From: Pseudomonas ovata
GTDB taxonomy: Bacteria; Pseudomonadota; Gammaproteobacteria; Pseudomonadales; Pseudomonadaceae
Direction of reading: 5' to 3'
Length of the DNA: 64,000 nt
Assembly: GCF_003131185.1 (NCBI RefSeq)
Contig: NZ_QFFU01000001.1
Span: 620,001 to 684,000, forward strand
Position 1 is the stretch's first letter, and each line of letters opens with the position of its first letter. This document shows, piece after piece, positions 43,400 to 53,573 of this stretch. The notes beneath the pieces are model-generated. The model did not search any database. It was not told the DNA's origin and worked only from the letters and a program-made list of their open reading frames with translations. The position numbers and the translations under genes were made by a program.

Positions 43400-44644
43400 T
43401 TATGCAGGCTGGTCCCACGGACGGTCGCCGTGCTCATCCTTGATGCGCGTCGGCAGGCCCATCACGTCGAGCAGCTTGAGGAACGGCTCGGCCGGCAGTT
43501 CCTCGACGTTGGCCATGTGCTTGACATCCCACTCGCCACGGGCCACCAGCAAGGCAGCCGCCACCGGCGGTACGCCGGCGGTGTAGGAGATGCCCTGGCT
43601 GTCGGTCTCGTCGAAAGCTTCTTCGTGGTCGGCCACGTTGTAGATGAAGACTTCACGGGCCTTGCCATCCTTGGTGCCCTTGACCAGGTCGCCGATGCAG
43701 GTCTTGCCGGTGTAGCCCGGCGCCAGCGAAGACGGATCAGGCAGCACGGCCTTGACCACTTTCAACGGCACGACTTCCAGGCCTTCGGCGGTCTTGACCG
43801 GTTGCTCCGACAGCAGGCCGAGGTTTTTCAGCACCGTGAAGACGTTGATGTAGTGCTCGCCAAAACTCATCCAGAAGCGCACGTTCGGCACGTCCAGGTT
43901 CTTGGACAGCGAATGCACTTCGTCGTGACCGGTCAGGTACAGGTTCTGCGAGCCCACGACCGGCAGGTCGTCGGTGCGCTTGACTTCGAACATGGTGTTG
44001 CTGGTCCACTGGCTGTTCTGCCAGCTCCACACCTGCCCGGTGAACTCACGGAAATTGATTTCCGGATCGAAATTGGTGGCGAAATATTTGCCATGGGAAC
44101 CGGCATTGACGTCGAGAATGTCGATCGAATCAATGCGGTCGAAATGCTGTTGCTGCGCCAGGGCTGCATACGCGTTGACCACACCCGGGTCAAAGCCTAC
44201 GCCGAGAATGGCGGTGATGTTGTTCTTCTGGCATTCCTCGAGGTGTTTCCACTCGTAGTTGCCGTACCAGGGCGGCGTTTCACAGACCTTGCCCGGTTCT
44301 TCGTGGATGGCGGTGTCCAGGTAGGCCACGCCGGTATCGATGCAGGCACGCAGCACCGACATGTTCAGGAACGCGGAGCCCACGTTGATCACGATCTGCG
44401 ATTCGGTCTCGCGGATCAGGGCCTTGGTGGCTTCGACATCAAGGGCATTGAGCGAGAAGGCCTGGATGTCGGCGGGCTGCTTGAGGCTGCCCTTGGCCTT
44501 GACGCTGTCGATGATGGCCTGGCATTTGGAGATGTTGCGCGACGCGATGGCAATACGACCGAGTTCGTCGTTGTGCTGCGCGCACTTGTGGGCCACCACC
44601 TTGGCGACACCTCCTGCACCAATGATAAGAACGTTCTTCTTCAA
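43400..44644 (-). CDS. Carboxynorspermidine dehydrogenase (saccharopine dehydrogenase family)
   Basis: 414 residues starting at TTG 44644, with AAGGAGACC 9 bases upstream; no nearby ATG gives the conserved N-terminus KKNVLIIGAGGVAKVVAHKC, the NAD(P)-binding loop. Further family blocks are GVAYLDTAIHEEPG, GVGFDPGVVNAYAALA and GISYTAGVPPVAAALLVA. It joins aspartate semialdehyde and diaminopropane (or putrescine) to carboxy(nor)spermidine. It follows nspC by 28 bp, so the two act in sequence and are co-transcribed. Confidence 0.92.
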   Translation of the reverse strand: MKKNVLIIGAGGVAKVVAHKCAQHNDELGRIAIASRNISKCQAIIDSVKAKGSLKQPADIQAFSLNALDVEATKALIRETESQIVINVGSAFLNMSVLRACIDTGVAYLDTAIHEEPGKVCETPPWYGNYEWKHLEECQKNNITAILGVGFDPGVVNAYAALAQQQHFDRIDSIDILDVNAGSHGKYFATNFDPEINFREFTGQVWSWQNSQWTSNTMFEVKRTDDLPVVGSQNLYLTGHDEVHSLSKNLDVPNVRFWMSFGEHYINVFTVLKNLGLLSEQPVKTAEGLEVVPLKVVKAVLPDPSSLAPGYTGKTCIGDLVKGTKDGKAREVFIYNVADHEEAFDETDSQGISYTAGVPPVAAALLVARGEWDVKHMANVEELPAEPFLKLLDVMGLPTRIKDEHGDRPWDQPA

Positions 44645-44672
44645 TTTCTTTAGGTCTCCTTAATACGCCAGC

Positions 44673-45770
44673 TTACGAAAGGCTGGACAAGTAGTCTTCA
44701 AAGCCGAACTCACGCACAACTTCGATGCTGCCGTCGAGTTGCTTGACGGCGATGGATGGCATTTTCAGGCCGTTGAACCAGTTTTTCTTGACCATGGTGT
44801 AGCCGGCGGTGTCGAGGAACGACAGGCGGTCACCGATGGCCAACGGACGATCGAATTGATACTCGCCGAAGATATCCCCGGCCAGGCACGACTTGCCGCA
44901 CACCATGTAGGTGTGTTCACCGTCGCTGGGGGCCAGCTTGGCGTTGAGGCGGTAGATCAGCAGGTCCAGCAGGTGCGCTTCGATGGAGCTGTCGACCACG
45001 GCCAGGTGCTTGCCGTTGTAGAGGGTGTCGAGCACGGTCACTTCCAGCGTGGCGCTGTTGGTGATGGCCGCCTCGCCCGGCTCCAGGTACACCTGCACGC
45101 CGTATTTCTCGGAGAAGCCTTTCAGGCGCGCGCAGAACTTGTCCAGCGCATAGCCTTCGCCGGTGAAGTGAATGCCGCCACCGAGGCTGACCCACGTAAC
45201 CTGGTGCAGCAGTTCACCGAAGCGTTCTTCGATGGTGGTCAGCATCTGGTCGAACAGGTCGAAGTCGCCGTTCTCGCAGTTGTTGTGAAACATGAAGCCG
45301 GAGATCTTGTCCATCACCGCGCCGATCTTCACCGGGTCCCACTCGCCCAGGCGGCTGAACGGGCGCGCCGGGTCGGCCAACAGATAGTCGGAGCTGCTCA
45401 CTTGCGGGTTGACGCGCAGGCCACGGATGGTGCCGGTGGTGGCCTCGGCAAAGCGCTCGAGCTGGCCGATGGAGTTGAAGATGATCTTGTCGCAGTTGGC
45501 GATCATTTCTTCGATTTCATCATCCGCCCAGGCCACGCTGTAGGCATGGGTCTCGCCGTCGAACTTCTGCTTGCCCAGCTTGAGCTCGTACAGGGAACTG
45601 GACGTGGTGCCGTCCATGTACTGCTGCATCAGGTCGAACACCGACCAGGTGGCAAAGCACTTGAGCGCCAGCAGCGCCTTGGCGCCGGAGTGTTCGCGCA
45701 CGTAGGCGATCTTTTCCAGGTTGCTCAACAGCTTCTGTTTGTCGATAAGGTAGTACGGCGTCTTGATCAT
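44673..45770 (-). CDS. nspC: Carboxynorspermidine decarboxylase
   Basis: 365 residues. It is a PLP enzyme of the alanine-racemase fold: pyridoxal Lys in AKALLALKCFATW near residue 33, VSLGGGIHFTGEGYAL, EPGEAA (phosphate site region) and CGKSCLAGD with the cross-subunit Cys. It decarboxylates carboxynorspermidine or carboxyspermidine to the triamine. It is the first gene of a two-gene operon with the dehydrogenase. The product is norspermidine or spermidine, depending on the diamine used. Confidence 0.94.
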   Translation of the reverse strand: MIKTPYYLIDKQKLLSNLEKIAYVREHSGAKALLALKCFATWSVFDLMQQYMDGTTSSSLYELKLGKQKFDGETHAYSVAWADDEIEEMIANCDKIIFNSIGQLERFAEATTGTIRGLRVNPQVSSSDYLLADPARPFSRLGEWDPVKIGAVMDKISGFMFHNNCENGDFDLFDQMLTTIEERFGELLHQVTWVSLGGGIHFTGEGYALDKFCARLKGFSEKYGVQVYLEPGEAAITNSATLEVTVLDTLYNGKHLAVVDSSIEAHLLDLLIYRLNAKLAPSDGEHTYMVCGKSCLAGDIFGEYQFDRPLAIGDRLSFLDTAGYTMVKKNWFNGLKMPSIAVKQLDGSIEVVREFGFEDYLSSLS

Positions 45771-46484
45771 TTCGCTTCCGTATTAAAGGTCGGCCAACAG
45801 GAGTCCGCGAACCTCCTGAAAAAAGCGGACGCGAATTGTGCCGATAACCGACGTCGACCGAAAGTCCATTGAGCACATTTCGTCCATCGCGTGCCATTAC
45901 GGCAATGGCGCCGAGCATGGCGCCGGAAGATGACAATAATGTGACATTTTCTTGATAAGCAGCCTGCCAGAGGCCTGCAGGGCGACCCATGCGCCTGATG
46001 GCGGCGCACGTTCGCGCGCTGGCCGGCGGCTGGAAACGGCTTCATCAGGCCCGGCAAAAAGACCGGCGGCTATCACTTGGCGAGTGTGATGAGCCTTTCG
46101 AGGACAGTGCCTGGAGAATATTCCTGTCCGGGCCAGGCCTGTTTTATGCAGCGCAACGCATGATCGCCGTATAACAATTCCACGGAAATGACATACTCCG
46201 CCGCGCACTTGAAAGACCGTCTTCAATGCGGCGACGCCCCGTGATGCCATCGGCCCGCCGCCTGACCCGACCTCGGTCCATGAAGTCGGGTTACAGAGCG
46301 TCGACGCCCGTCTGCTTCAACGTGTCGCACAGTCAACAGTGATTCAAGCGCTGCTGGTTTTTGATCTGAAATCGTCTAATCGCCCTTTTCTGGTGCGCAC
46401 GTCTGCCTGATCGACTGTGACAACAGCCCCGCTCAACAGCGCTGACTCAGGATGAGAGCACCCATCAATAAGTAAGGGCTGTTC
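45771..46484. other. 714-bp intergenic region between nspC and the chemoreceptor gene
   Basis: Divergent promoters for nspC (minus) and the chemoreceptor (plus) must lie here. Several open frames of 60-150 codons exist on both strands but share no family, have poor ribosome sites and overlap one another. I see no tRNA, terminator, palindrome of note or REP element. Confidence 0.5.
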
Positions 46485-48161
46485 ATGAAATGGAAAATTC
46501 GCGACAAGGTTTTATTGCTCTCTGTTATTCCGGCGCTGTTGCTGGCCTTGATCATTCAGTTATTGGCCCTTTCCGAACTGCAAATATTGACGGAGCAAAG
46601 CGCCCGGGAAACACGTGATGCCCTGATCAAGACACGCAAGGACGAGTTGCTCAGTTATCTGGACATCGCCTACAGCGCGATCAAACCGCTGTATGAAGGA
46701 CCGGACGCCATGTCGCCCGAGGTCAAGGAAGAAGCCCGCCGTCGCTTGCGCGACCTGCGCTATGGCAAGGACGGTTATTACTTCGGCTATACCGACAACG
46801 GCGACAGGGTGTTCCTGGCCGGCAAGGATGAAGGCAAGAACTTCTGGGACCTGCGCGACACACACGGTGTTTACCTGATCCGTGAGTTGATTGGCGCCGC
46901 CAAGAACGGGGGCGGCTTTGTCACCTACTACTTTCCAAGGCCCGGTGATGACAGCACGGCCTACCCGAAGTTGTCCTACAGCCGCTACCTGGACAAATGG
47001 AACTGGACGGTGGGCGCGGGTTTTTACGTGGACGGCGTCGACACCTTGATTGACGAGCAGGTCCGGCAACAACAGAAAGCCATGCAGGTCTTGCGCTGGA
47101 AACAATGGAGCATCATTGCCGTCTTGCTGGTGCTGCTGAGCCTGGTGGCGGCGTATGTCGCCCGCAGTATCGTCAAGCCCATCAAACTGTTGACACTGAA
47201 CCTGCAATCACTGGCGTCGGTGGAAGGTGACCTGACCCGGCAGTTGCCGGTCGATGGCAATGAAGAAACGGCCCAACTGGCAGGCGCTTTCAACAGCTTC
47301 GTGGGCAAGATCCGCGAAATGATCCTGAGCCTGGCACGGTGCGCGCAGTTACTTGAAGAGCACAATGCCCAGCTCGGGCACAGCACTCAACACGCTGCCG
47401 ACGCACTGGTACGCCAGGCCGAGGATGCCGATCAGGTCAATCACGCCATGGAACAGATGGCCCTGGCCACGCACAACGTCGCGCAGTCGGCACAAAGTGC
47501 CGCACAAACCACACGAGAGACCGACGATCAGGCCCAGAGCATGCAAGCCAATGTGGGCCAGACCATCATTGCCATCGGTGATCTGGCGGCCGGCATCAGA
47601 ACCGCAGCGCTGGATATCCAGAACCTGGGCAGTGATGTGGAGTCCATCGGCTCGATTCTCGATGTCATTCGAGGCATAGCCCAGCAAACCAACCTGCTGG
47701 CCCTGAACGCGGCGATTGAAGCCGCCCGTGCCGGCGAACAGGGGCGCGGCTTTGCCGTTGTGGCCGATGAGGTGCGCTCCCTGGCGCAACGTACCCAGCA
47801 AAGCACCGAGGAGATCCAGACCAAGATCAGCCAACTGCAGCAAGGGGCGCGAACGGCGGTCATCACCATGCAGGGCAGCCTCACGGGCAGTGAAGCGGCC
47901 GTAGAAAAAGTCAGCGGTACGGTAAAGATTCTCGAAGGGGTCAGCAGTGCCGTTTCCGAGATCAACGGCATGAACAACCAGATCGCGACGGCGGCCGAAG
48001 AACAGTCGAGCATTGGCAGCGAAGTCAATCAAAGCCTGTCCCAGATCAGTCAACACATCAAGCAGACCCAGACCATTACCGCACGTAACAATGCGTTGTG
48101 CGGGCAACTCGACGAGCTGTCGCAAGAGTTGAGCGTCCTGGTCAAGCGCTTCAAGGTCTGA
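46485..48161 (+). CDS. Methyl-accepting chemotaxis protein, single Cache domain
   Basis: 558 residues. The first membrane helix is at about 10-30 ([20 protein letters not shown]); a periplasmic single-Cache domain follows at about 40-185 ([38 protein letters not shown]). Then come the second helix ([17 protein letters not shown]) near 200-218, a HAMP region and the cytoplasmic signalling domain with the tip hairpin [20 protein letters not shown]. It senses a small ligand, often a carboxylate or amine in such Cache domains. Methylation sites are not assigned. It is a single gene. Confidence 0.93.
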   Translation: MKWKIRDKVLLLSVIPALLLALIIQLLALSELQILTEQSARETRDALIKTRKDELLSYLDIAYSAIKPLYEGPDAMSPEVKEEARRRLRDLRYGKDGYYFGYTDNGDRVFLAGKDEGKNFWDLRDTHGVYLIRELIGAAKNGGGFVTYYFPRPGDDSTAYPKLSYSRYLDKWNWTVGAGFYVDGVDTLIDEQVRQQQKAMQVLRWKQWSIIAVLLVLLSLVAAYVARSIVKPIKLLTLNLQSLASVEGDLTRQLPVDGNEETAQLAGAFNSFVGKIREMILSLARCAQLLEEHNAQLGHSTQHAADALVRQAEDADQVNHAMEQMALATHNVAQSAQSAAQTTRETDDQAQSMQANVGQTIIAIGDLAAGIRTAALDIQNLGSDVESIGSILDVIRGIAQQTNLLALNAAIEAARAGEQGRGFAVVADEVRSLAQRTQQSTEEIQTKISQLQQGARTAVITMQGSLTGSEAAVEKVSGTVKILEGVSSAVSEINGMNNQIATAAEEQSSIGSEVNQSLSQISQHIKQTQTITARNNALCGQLDELSQELSVLVKRFKV

Positions 48162-48279
48162 TTGACACAAGACCCGGGGTTATCAGGCCTGGCGACAACC
48201 CCGGGGCCTGGTGGAAGTCTACTTGCTCACGCCAGCGCGCCTGGGCAGTCCACAACCGGACAGCAGCGCTGCACGCGCC

Positions 48280-49527
48280 TCACAGAAACCTGATCGGGTA
48301 ACTCACTATCACCCGATTCTCATCATAATCGGTGGCATTGAAATCCCGGCGCACGCTCGCATTGCGCCAGCGCAGCGACAGGCTCTTGAACGTCCCACCC
48401 TGCACCACATACCCCAACTCCGACTCACGCACCCACTCGCCGCCATCGTCGACATTGCGCAGCTGCACATCGCGGCCCTTCACATACCGCGTCATCAGGC
48501 TCAAGCCCGGCACACCGTAGCCGGCAAAGTCCAGGTCATAGCGCAGTTGCCAGGACTTTTCCTTCGGGTTGTCGAACGCATGGTTGAAGGTGTTGTTGGC
48601 CAGGTAAATGCCGCCGCTGCCGGTGATTCTCATCCAGCCCGTGTCACCGCCCACCTGTTGCAGGCCAACACTGAAGGTGTGCTGGCGCACGCCCAGCCCC
48701 AGCATCAAGGAGGTGGTGTGGTTGTCCAGTTGCCCGGCCCTGGCGCTGCCGTCGTCCTTGCCGCGAAAGTGGCCGAGGTTGGCATTGAGGGTGATGCCTT
48801 CGGCCAGTGACCAGCGCTGGATCAGGCCGGCGTACTGCTGCTGGTAGATGTCCTTGAGCTCACCGGCCCACAGGCGCACGGTGGTGTTTTTCGATTCGCT
48901 GCGGTAGTCGCCGCCCAGGTAGCGAAAGCCATCGCTCTGCACGCCGGCATAGGCCAGGTCTTCCATGGAAGAGTCATTGCGCAGGCTGGTCTTGCTGAAC
49001 TCGCCGGCGTACAGCGTCCAGTGCCTGATGTCTTCGGACGCTAATTGCGCGCCCCTGAAGGTTTGCGGCAAGGCGCGAAAGTCGTCGGCGGTGACCAGCG
49101 GCAGGTTGGGCATCCATTCGCCGACTTTCAGTTCCGTGGCCGAGATCCGCGCCTTGAGCGCGACACCCAGGCGGCCAAAACTGCCGGCCGGGTCGCCATC
49201 GCCGTCGCGCGGCAATAACAACGCGTTGTAGCGGCCGGCACCGCCGTCCAGCTTGACCGCGTACTTGCCCAGCACGTCGACACCAAAGCCAACAGTACCG
49301 GTGGTAAAGCCCGAGCGTGCGTCAAGAATGAAACTCTGGGTCCACTCCCGCGCTTCGCTTTGCGCCGCGCCGGGCGCGGTGAAGTTGCGCTCGAAGAAGA
49401 AGTTTCTGAGGTTGAGGCTGGCACGACTGTCATCGATAAAACCCTGGGCGTGCACCGGGGCGTGCAGCAAGACCGAGGTGAATACCAGTGCGCCGGTGGT
49501 TTGGGCGGTAAGTGCTTTCAAGATCAT
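48280..49527 (-). CDS. OprD-family outer-membrane porin
   Basis: 415 residues with a signal peptide ending A-H-A or V-H-A near residue 28. Family features: GFIDDSRASLNLRNFFFERN at the mature start, REWTQSFILDARSGFTTG, VGFGVDVLGKYAVKLDGG, and a C-terminal strand ending in Leu after VIVSYPIRF. OprD-type porins take up basic amino acids or aromatic/organic acids. It is likely the outer-membrane step for the substrate of the adjacent lyase and MFS transporter. Confidence 0.93.
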   Translation of the reverse strand: MILKALTAQTTGALVFTSVLLHAPVHAQGFIDDSRASLNLRNFFFERNFTAPGAAQSEAREWTQSFILDARSGFTTGTVGFGVDVLGKYAVKLDGGAGRYNALLLPRDGDGDPAGSFGRLGVALKARISATELKVGEWMPNLPLVTADDFRALPQTFRGAQLASEDIRHWTLYAGEFSKTSLRNDSSMEDLAYAGVQSDGFRYLGGDYRSESKNTTVRLWAGELKDIYQQQYAGLIQRWSLAEGITLNANLGHFRGKDDGSARAGQLDNHTTSLMLGLGVRQHTFSVGLQQVGGDTGWMRITGSGGIYLANNTFNHAFDNPKEKSWQLRYDLDFAGYGVPGLSLMTRYVKGRDVQLRNVDDGGEWVRESELGYVVQGGTFKSLSLRWRNASVRRDFNATDYDENRVIVSYPIRFL

Positions 49528-49711
49528 GACTCCCTTGTTGTTTTTATTGAGGGGCTCGCTCGATCAGTGATGTCCAGGCAGCCGATCGCCGTCCCGGAAA
49601 ACCTGGATCGACAATGGCATCAGGAATCAGTGGCAAGGCTCCAGGAACAGGGAGCCTTGTCTGGGTTAGAACACGGGGATGGGCTGCGCCATTGCGGCAC
49701 AGCCCCCGCGG

Positions 49712-50641
49712 TCAGACCAGGCCGGCGGCGCGCAGCGCGTCGGCGATTTCACGGTCGGCGCCTTCGGCCAGCGGCAGCAGCGGCGAGCGCACGGTGGCGT
49801 GCTCCAGAATGCCGCGGGCGACCAGGCCATGCTTGAGGGCCACGGTGCCTTCCATGTGCGAGCCGCGATGGTAGACAGTGCGGGTCACCGGCAGCAGACG
49901 ATCATGCAGGGCGCGGGCGGCCGGGTAGTCCTTGCGTTTGCCGGCTTCGATCAGCTCGATCAGCGGCTCGGGCGTCAGGCCGCCGTAGCCGACCAGTGCG
50001 CCGTCGACGTCGAACATGGTGTGCAGCAGGTATTCGTCGTGGCAGGTGAGGATTTGCAGGTCCGGCACTTCGCGACGTACTACAGGGATCTCGGTGTCCC
50101 AGCGACGCATGTTGCGCACGCCGTTTTTCATGGCGAACACGCCCGGCTGTTTGGCGATGTCCAGTTGGGTTTCCAGGTCGTAGGTGGCCTTGGTGACATC
50201 CGGGTACTGGAACAGAATCAGCGGCAGGCCGCTGTGTTCGTAGATCGCCTTGTAGCGATCCTGCGCGGCGCCCTTCTGGTAGCCGAAACGCAGCCAGCCG
50301 TGGGACGGGTACACCAGGCCCGCCGAGGCGCCGGCCTCGACCGCACGCACCGCTTCAGCGGCCGCCACCTGGGTGCCTTCGCCGGTGATGCCGGCAATGA
50401 TCGGCAGGCGACCGCCCACCGACTCCTTGAAGGCCTGGATCACCCGGGCCTGTTCGGCCTGGGTCAGGAAGGTGCCTTCACCGGCATGGCCCAGCACGAC
50501 CAGCCCTTTGACGCCGTCGAAACTGCCCAGCCACGCACCCAGTTTCTGGATGGCGTCGTAGTCGACCTGGCCATCGCGGGTAAAAGGGGTCACGGGTGCC
50601 GGGACCAGACCGCGCAGATCGATGGTGTTCTTGGTGCTCAT
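49712..50641 (-). CDS. Dihydrodipicolinate synthase/N-acetylneuraminate lyase family protein
   Basis: 309 residues from ATG 50641 (GAGGAACTACC upstream). It is a Class I aldolase of the DHDPS/NAL family: LVPAPVTPFTRDGQVDYDAI, GHAGEGTFLTQAEQARVI, the Tyr in LFQYPDVT and the Schiff-base Lys in VFAMKNGVRN. It makes or cleaves a pyruvate-containing compound. It differs from true DapA and lies with a porin, an MFS permease and an IclR regulator, so a catabolic role on a sugar acid or aromatic keto-acid is more likely than lysine synthesis. Confidence 0.87.
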   Translation of the reverse strand: MSTKNTIDLRGLVPAPVTPFTRDGQVDYDAIQKLGAWLGSFDGVKGLVVLGHAGEGTFLTQAEQARVIQAFKESVGGRLPIIAGITGEGTQVAAAEAVRAVEAGASAGLVYPSHGWLRFGYQKGAAQDRYKAIYEHSGLPLILFQYPDVTKATYDLETQLDIAKQPGVFAMKNGVRNMRRWDTEIPVVRREVPDLQILTCHDEYLLHTMFDVDGALVGYGGLTPEPLIELIEAGKRKDYPAARALHDRLLPVTRTVYHRGSHMEGTVALKHGLVARGILEHATVRSPLLPLAEGADREIADALRAAGLV

Positions 50642-50773
50642 GGTAGTTCCTCTTTTTGGGTTCAAATGTCCACAACTGACGCGTGCAGGGGCGCAGAACA
50701 TGCACAACGGCACGCTCTGAAGTGAATGGGTAAGTTGGGGTGTAACGGACAGCGGTTTATCGGGTTATTGAAG

Positions 50774-52165
50774 TTACGGCGACAGTTCTTCGAGCATCCG
50801 TCCTTTGGTTTCAATGGCAAACAAGGCGGTGACGATACCGGTCAATAACAGCACGACCGCAAAGACACCGAACACGTAATGCACGCCCGCCCCGGACACT
50901 GCCAAACCGACCACCAGCGGGCCTGCCGCCGAGCCCAGGCGCAGCCAGGCACTGCCGACCCCGGTGCCCAGCGCCCGCAAGCGGGTCGGGTAGAGTTCGG
51001 CCGAGTACAGGTACAGCGAGAAGGTCACGGTCTGGATCAGCGCGTAGCCCAGCCCGGCCAGCAGCAGGATCTGCAGCGGTGTGGTCGCGCCGGTCAGGGC
51101 CAGGGCCGCCAGCGGCACGGCGCCCAGGAACAGCGCGCCGATGTACCAGCGCCGCCGCCCGACCTTGTCGATCAGCAAGGCACAGATGATCGCCGCCACC
51201 ACACCGGCCGCCGAGGTCATGAAGCCGTAGGCCAGGCTGGTGTCCAGCGGCAGGTTGAAGTGCTGCCGGTACAGCGTCGGCAGCCAGGTGATCAGGCCGT
51301 TGGCGACCATGTAGGCGCCGAACCACATGCTCCAGATCACCAGCGAGCGCTTGAAGTACATGCCGCGAAACAGCTCCTTCCAGCCCTGCCCGGCACCCGG
51401 CTTCTGGATCGGCGGCACTTCGACCGGCGGGGTCAGGGTCTTGCCGGACTTGATGGCGCTGTCTTCAAGACGCGTGACAATACGGTCGGCCTCGTCCAGG
51501 CGGCCCTTGGAGGCCAGCCAGCGCGGCGATTCGAACAGAAAGAAACGCAGTGGAATCAGCAGCATCGCCGGCACCAGCCCGACCGCAAACATGGCCTTCC
51601 AGCCATAGACCGGCACCAGCAGGTAGCCGATGATCCCGGCCCCGACCAGTCCGAGCAGAAACATCACTTCATAAAGCAGGAAGAACCGCCCGCGCTTTTT
51701 CGAGCCGATCAATTCATTGACATAGGCACTGGCGACCGGCACCTCGCCACCGGTGCCGATGCCCTGCAAGAACCGGAAGGCCATCATCGCGACCGCGCCG
51801 GAGGCGAACAGGCAGGCCACATCCATGGCCACGAACAACAGGATGGTAAAAGTCAGCACTTTCATGCGCCCGATGCGCTCGGCCAGCCAGCCGAAGAACA
51901 CCGCACCAAACAACTGCCCCAGATAGCCTGCCGACAGAATCATGCCAATCTGCGTGGCACTCAGGCTCCACTCCTTGGCCAGTACCGGCATCGCATAGGC
52001 AATGGCGATCACGGTATAACCATCAAAGAACGTGGCGGCACCAATAATGTTTCGCGCCCAGAACACTTGCCGGGTAATTGGCAGGCGTTCCAGGCGGGCA
52101 CTGATATTGGCCTGGCTCTTTCCTCCTTCGGTCAATGGCGCCGTTTCTACGTGCTGCATCAACAT
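50774..52165 (-). CDS. MFS transporter (sugar/aromatic acid type)
   Basis: 463 residues from ATG 52165 (AGAGGAAGTGCC upstream). Twelve membrane helices can be followed. MFS signatures are visible: FGWLAERIGRMKV after helix 2, RFLQGIGTGGEVPVASAYVN near helix 4, and ELYPTRLRALGTG in the second half. FDGYTVIAIAYAMPVLAKEW is typical of the aromatic acid/H+ symporter and sugar-like permease group. It is probably the inner-membrane importer for the cluster's substrate. Confidence 0.9.
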   Translation of the reverse strand: MLMQHVETAPLTEGGKSQANISARLERLPITRQVFWARNIIGAATFFDGYTVIAIAYAMPVLAKEWSLSATQIGMILSAGYLGQLFGAVFFGWLAERIGRMKVLTFTILLFVAMDVACLFASGAVAMMAFRFLQGIGTGGEVPVASAYVNELIGSKKRGRFFLLYEVMFLLGLVGAGIIGYLLVPVYGWKAMFAVGLVPAMLLIPLRFFLFESPRWLASKGRLDEADRIVTRLEDSAIKSGKTLTPPVEVPPIQKPGAGQGWKELFRGMYFKRSLVIWSMWFGAYMVANGLITWLPTLYRQHFNLPLDTSLAYGFMTSAAGVVAAIICALLIDKVGRRRWYIGALFLGAVPLAALALTGATTPLQILLLAGLGYALIQTVTFSLYLYSAELYPTRLRALGTGVGSAWLRLGSAAGPLVVGLAVSGAGVHYVFGVFAVVLLLTGIVTALFAIETKGRMLEELSP

Positions 52166-52308
52166 GGCACTTCCTCTTCTTGTTGTTCGGATTATCGGGC
52201 GTGCGCGGGCCTGCCGTGCAACACGCACAGTGCTTGAAAGTGTTTGAGTACGGCGGGCAAGTTGAACAGGCAACTTGCCCTCTGGTTATTCAGTCTTTAT
52301 GTATTGGC

Positions 52309-53151
52309 TTATAACGTCGGTCCGATACTGCCGTTGGCTTCCAGTGCCTTGCCAATAGCAACGGCCGCTTCCAGCGTCGAGGACAAGGCCCGCTCGCGCA
52401 GCTCTTCGGCAGAACAACGCACGGTCGGTGCAGCAATGCTGATCGCGCCGACCGGATAACCGTCGATATCCAGTACCGGTACGGCCAGGATTCTGAGGCC
52501 GTCGGTGAACAGCGATTCGGTGAGGATGTGGCCATCGGCGCGGACGCGGCCCAGCAGCTCGGGCAGCGCCAGCTCGCTGGCATGGGGTTTCATGATGAAC
52601 GGGGTCAGGGGCGTGAGTTGCCGGACCTTGTCCACTTCCTTTTCAGGCAGAAACGCGAGGATCGACTGGCCGATGGCCGTCTGCGTGGCCGGCACCGTAG
52701 TGCCGACGCGGATATCGACGCCTAGCCGGGTGATGCCGGCGCGGACCCGCTCCAGGTACAGCACATCGGCGCCTTGCAGCACGGCAAAGCTGGCGGCCTC
52801 GTTGGTCTCGCCGACCAGGCCGCGCAGGATCGGGCGCACGATGCTGCGCAGGTCGGTACGCGCGATGGCATGAAAGCCCAGGTCAAGCACCTTGAGGGTC
52901 AGGGCGAAGCGGCGGCTTTCCGGAATGCGGGACACATAGCCCAGCTCGACCAGGGTATTGAGCATGCGAAAAGTGGTGCCGGGATCAAGGTCGGCAGCGG
53001 CCGCAATCTGGCTCAGGGTCAGTTCTTCGTTGTCCGCCGAAAAAGCTTCCAGAACTCGAAAGCCCTTGGCCAGGGACTGGACGGTGCTGCGCAACTTCTT
53101 GTCGTCCGGCTCTTTTAGCGAAGCCGTAAGGGATTTGTCGCTCTTCAACAT
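52309..53151 (-). CDS. IclR-family transcriptional regulator
   Basis: 280 residues. An N-terminal winged helix (SLAKGFRVLEAFSADNEELT, LSQIAAAADLDPGTTFRMLN, TLVELGYV) is followed by an effector-binding GAF-like domain (GETNEAASFAVLQGADVLYL, then GTTVPATQTAIGQSILAF). It sits upstream on the same strand as the MFS, lyase and porin genes and probably controls them in response to the imported compound or its breakdown product. Confidence 0.9.
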   Translation of the reverse strand: MLKSDKSLTASLKEPDDKKLRSTVQSLAKGFRVLEAFSADNEELTLSQIAAAADLDPGTTFRMLNTLVELGYVSRIPESRRFALTLKVLDLGFHAIARTDLRSIVRPILRGLVGETNEAASFAVLQGADVLYLERVRAGITRLGVDIRVGTTVPATQTAIGQSILAFLPEKEVDKVRQLTPLTPFIMKPHASELALPELLGRVRADGHILTESLFTDGLRILAVPVLDIDGYPVGAISIAAPTVRCSAEELRERALSSTLEAAVAIGKALEANGSIGPTL

Positions 53152-53506
53152 GTTCTTCGCACCTTTTTTGTTTTTTCGGATTGCGAAATATTTTTCTCTT
53201 ATATAGAATACCAGTTTGCCGATGTGTGTCCTATTCGATTTATCTTGCTGATTTTGGCTTTTATATTCTGTTTGAATATATGAAGGCGTATTGGCGGGAT
53301 TATGTGTGGTTCTGTTTTTTAGTTAAAACTTAACTAACTCTTTGATTTTCATATATTTAACATGGATCACCCGTAGGAGCGCGCTTGCCCGCGACCGGCT
53401 GCGTTAGCAGTCGTAAATTTTCAGCGTTTCGTAGATTTTGCGAGCGCTAGCGCACTCGGTCGCGGGCAAGCGCGCTCCTACTGGGCCATGCAAGCCGTGT
53501 ATCAAT
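53152..53506. repeat. Intergenic region with REP-pair element R6 (53373-53481)
   Basis: An AT-rich stretch (about 53160-53365), the promoter region of the IclR gene, is followed by R6: GTAGGAGCGCGCTTGCCCGC ... GCGGGCAAGCGCGCTCCTAC, in the same orientation as R1. There is no gene. Confidence 0.75.
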
Positions 53507-53548
53507 GAAAAGGCCCGAAATCTTCTGTGATGAGGATTCCGGGCCTTT
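53507..53548. terminator. Bidirectional terminator downstream of pvdQ
   Basis: AAAAGGCCCG-A-AATC ... GATT-C-CGGGCCTTTT, a long stem with T-runs on both strands. It ends the pvdQ transcript on the minus strand. Confidence 0.85.
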
Positions 53549-53573
53549 TCAGTTCTGTCACGGCATTGAGCGA

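Noticed and set aside
45771..46484. Several 60-150-codon frames in the nspC-chemoreceptor gap
   Set aside because: They overlap each other on both strands, lack ribosome sites and have no recognisable domain.
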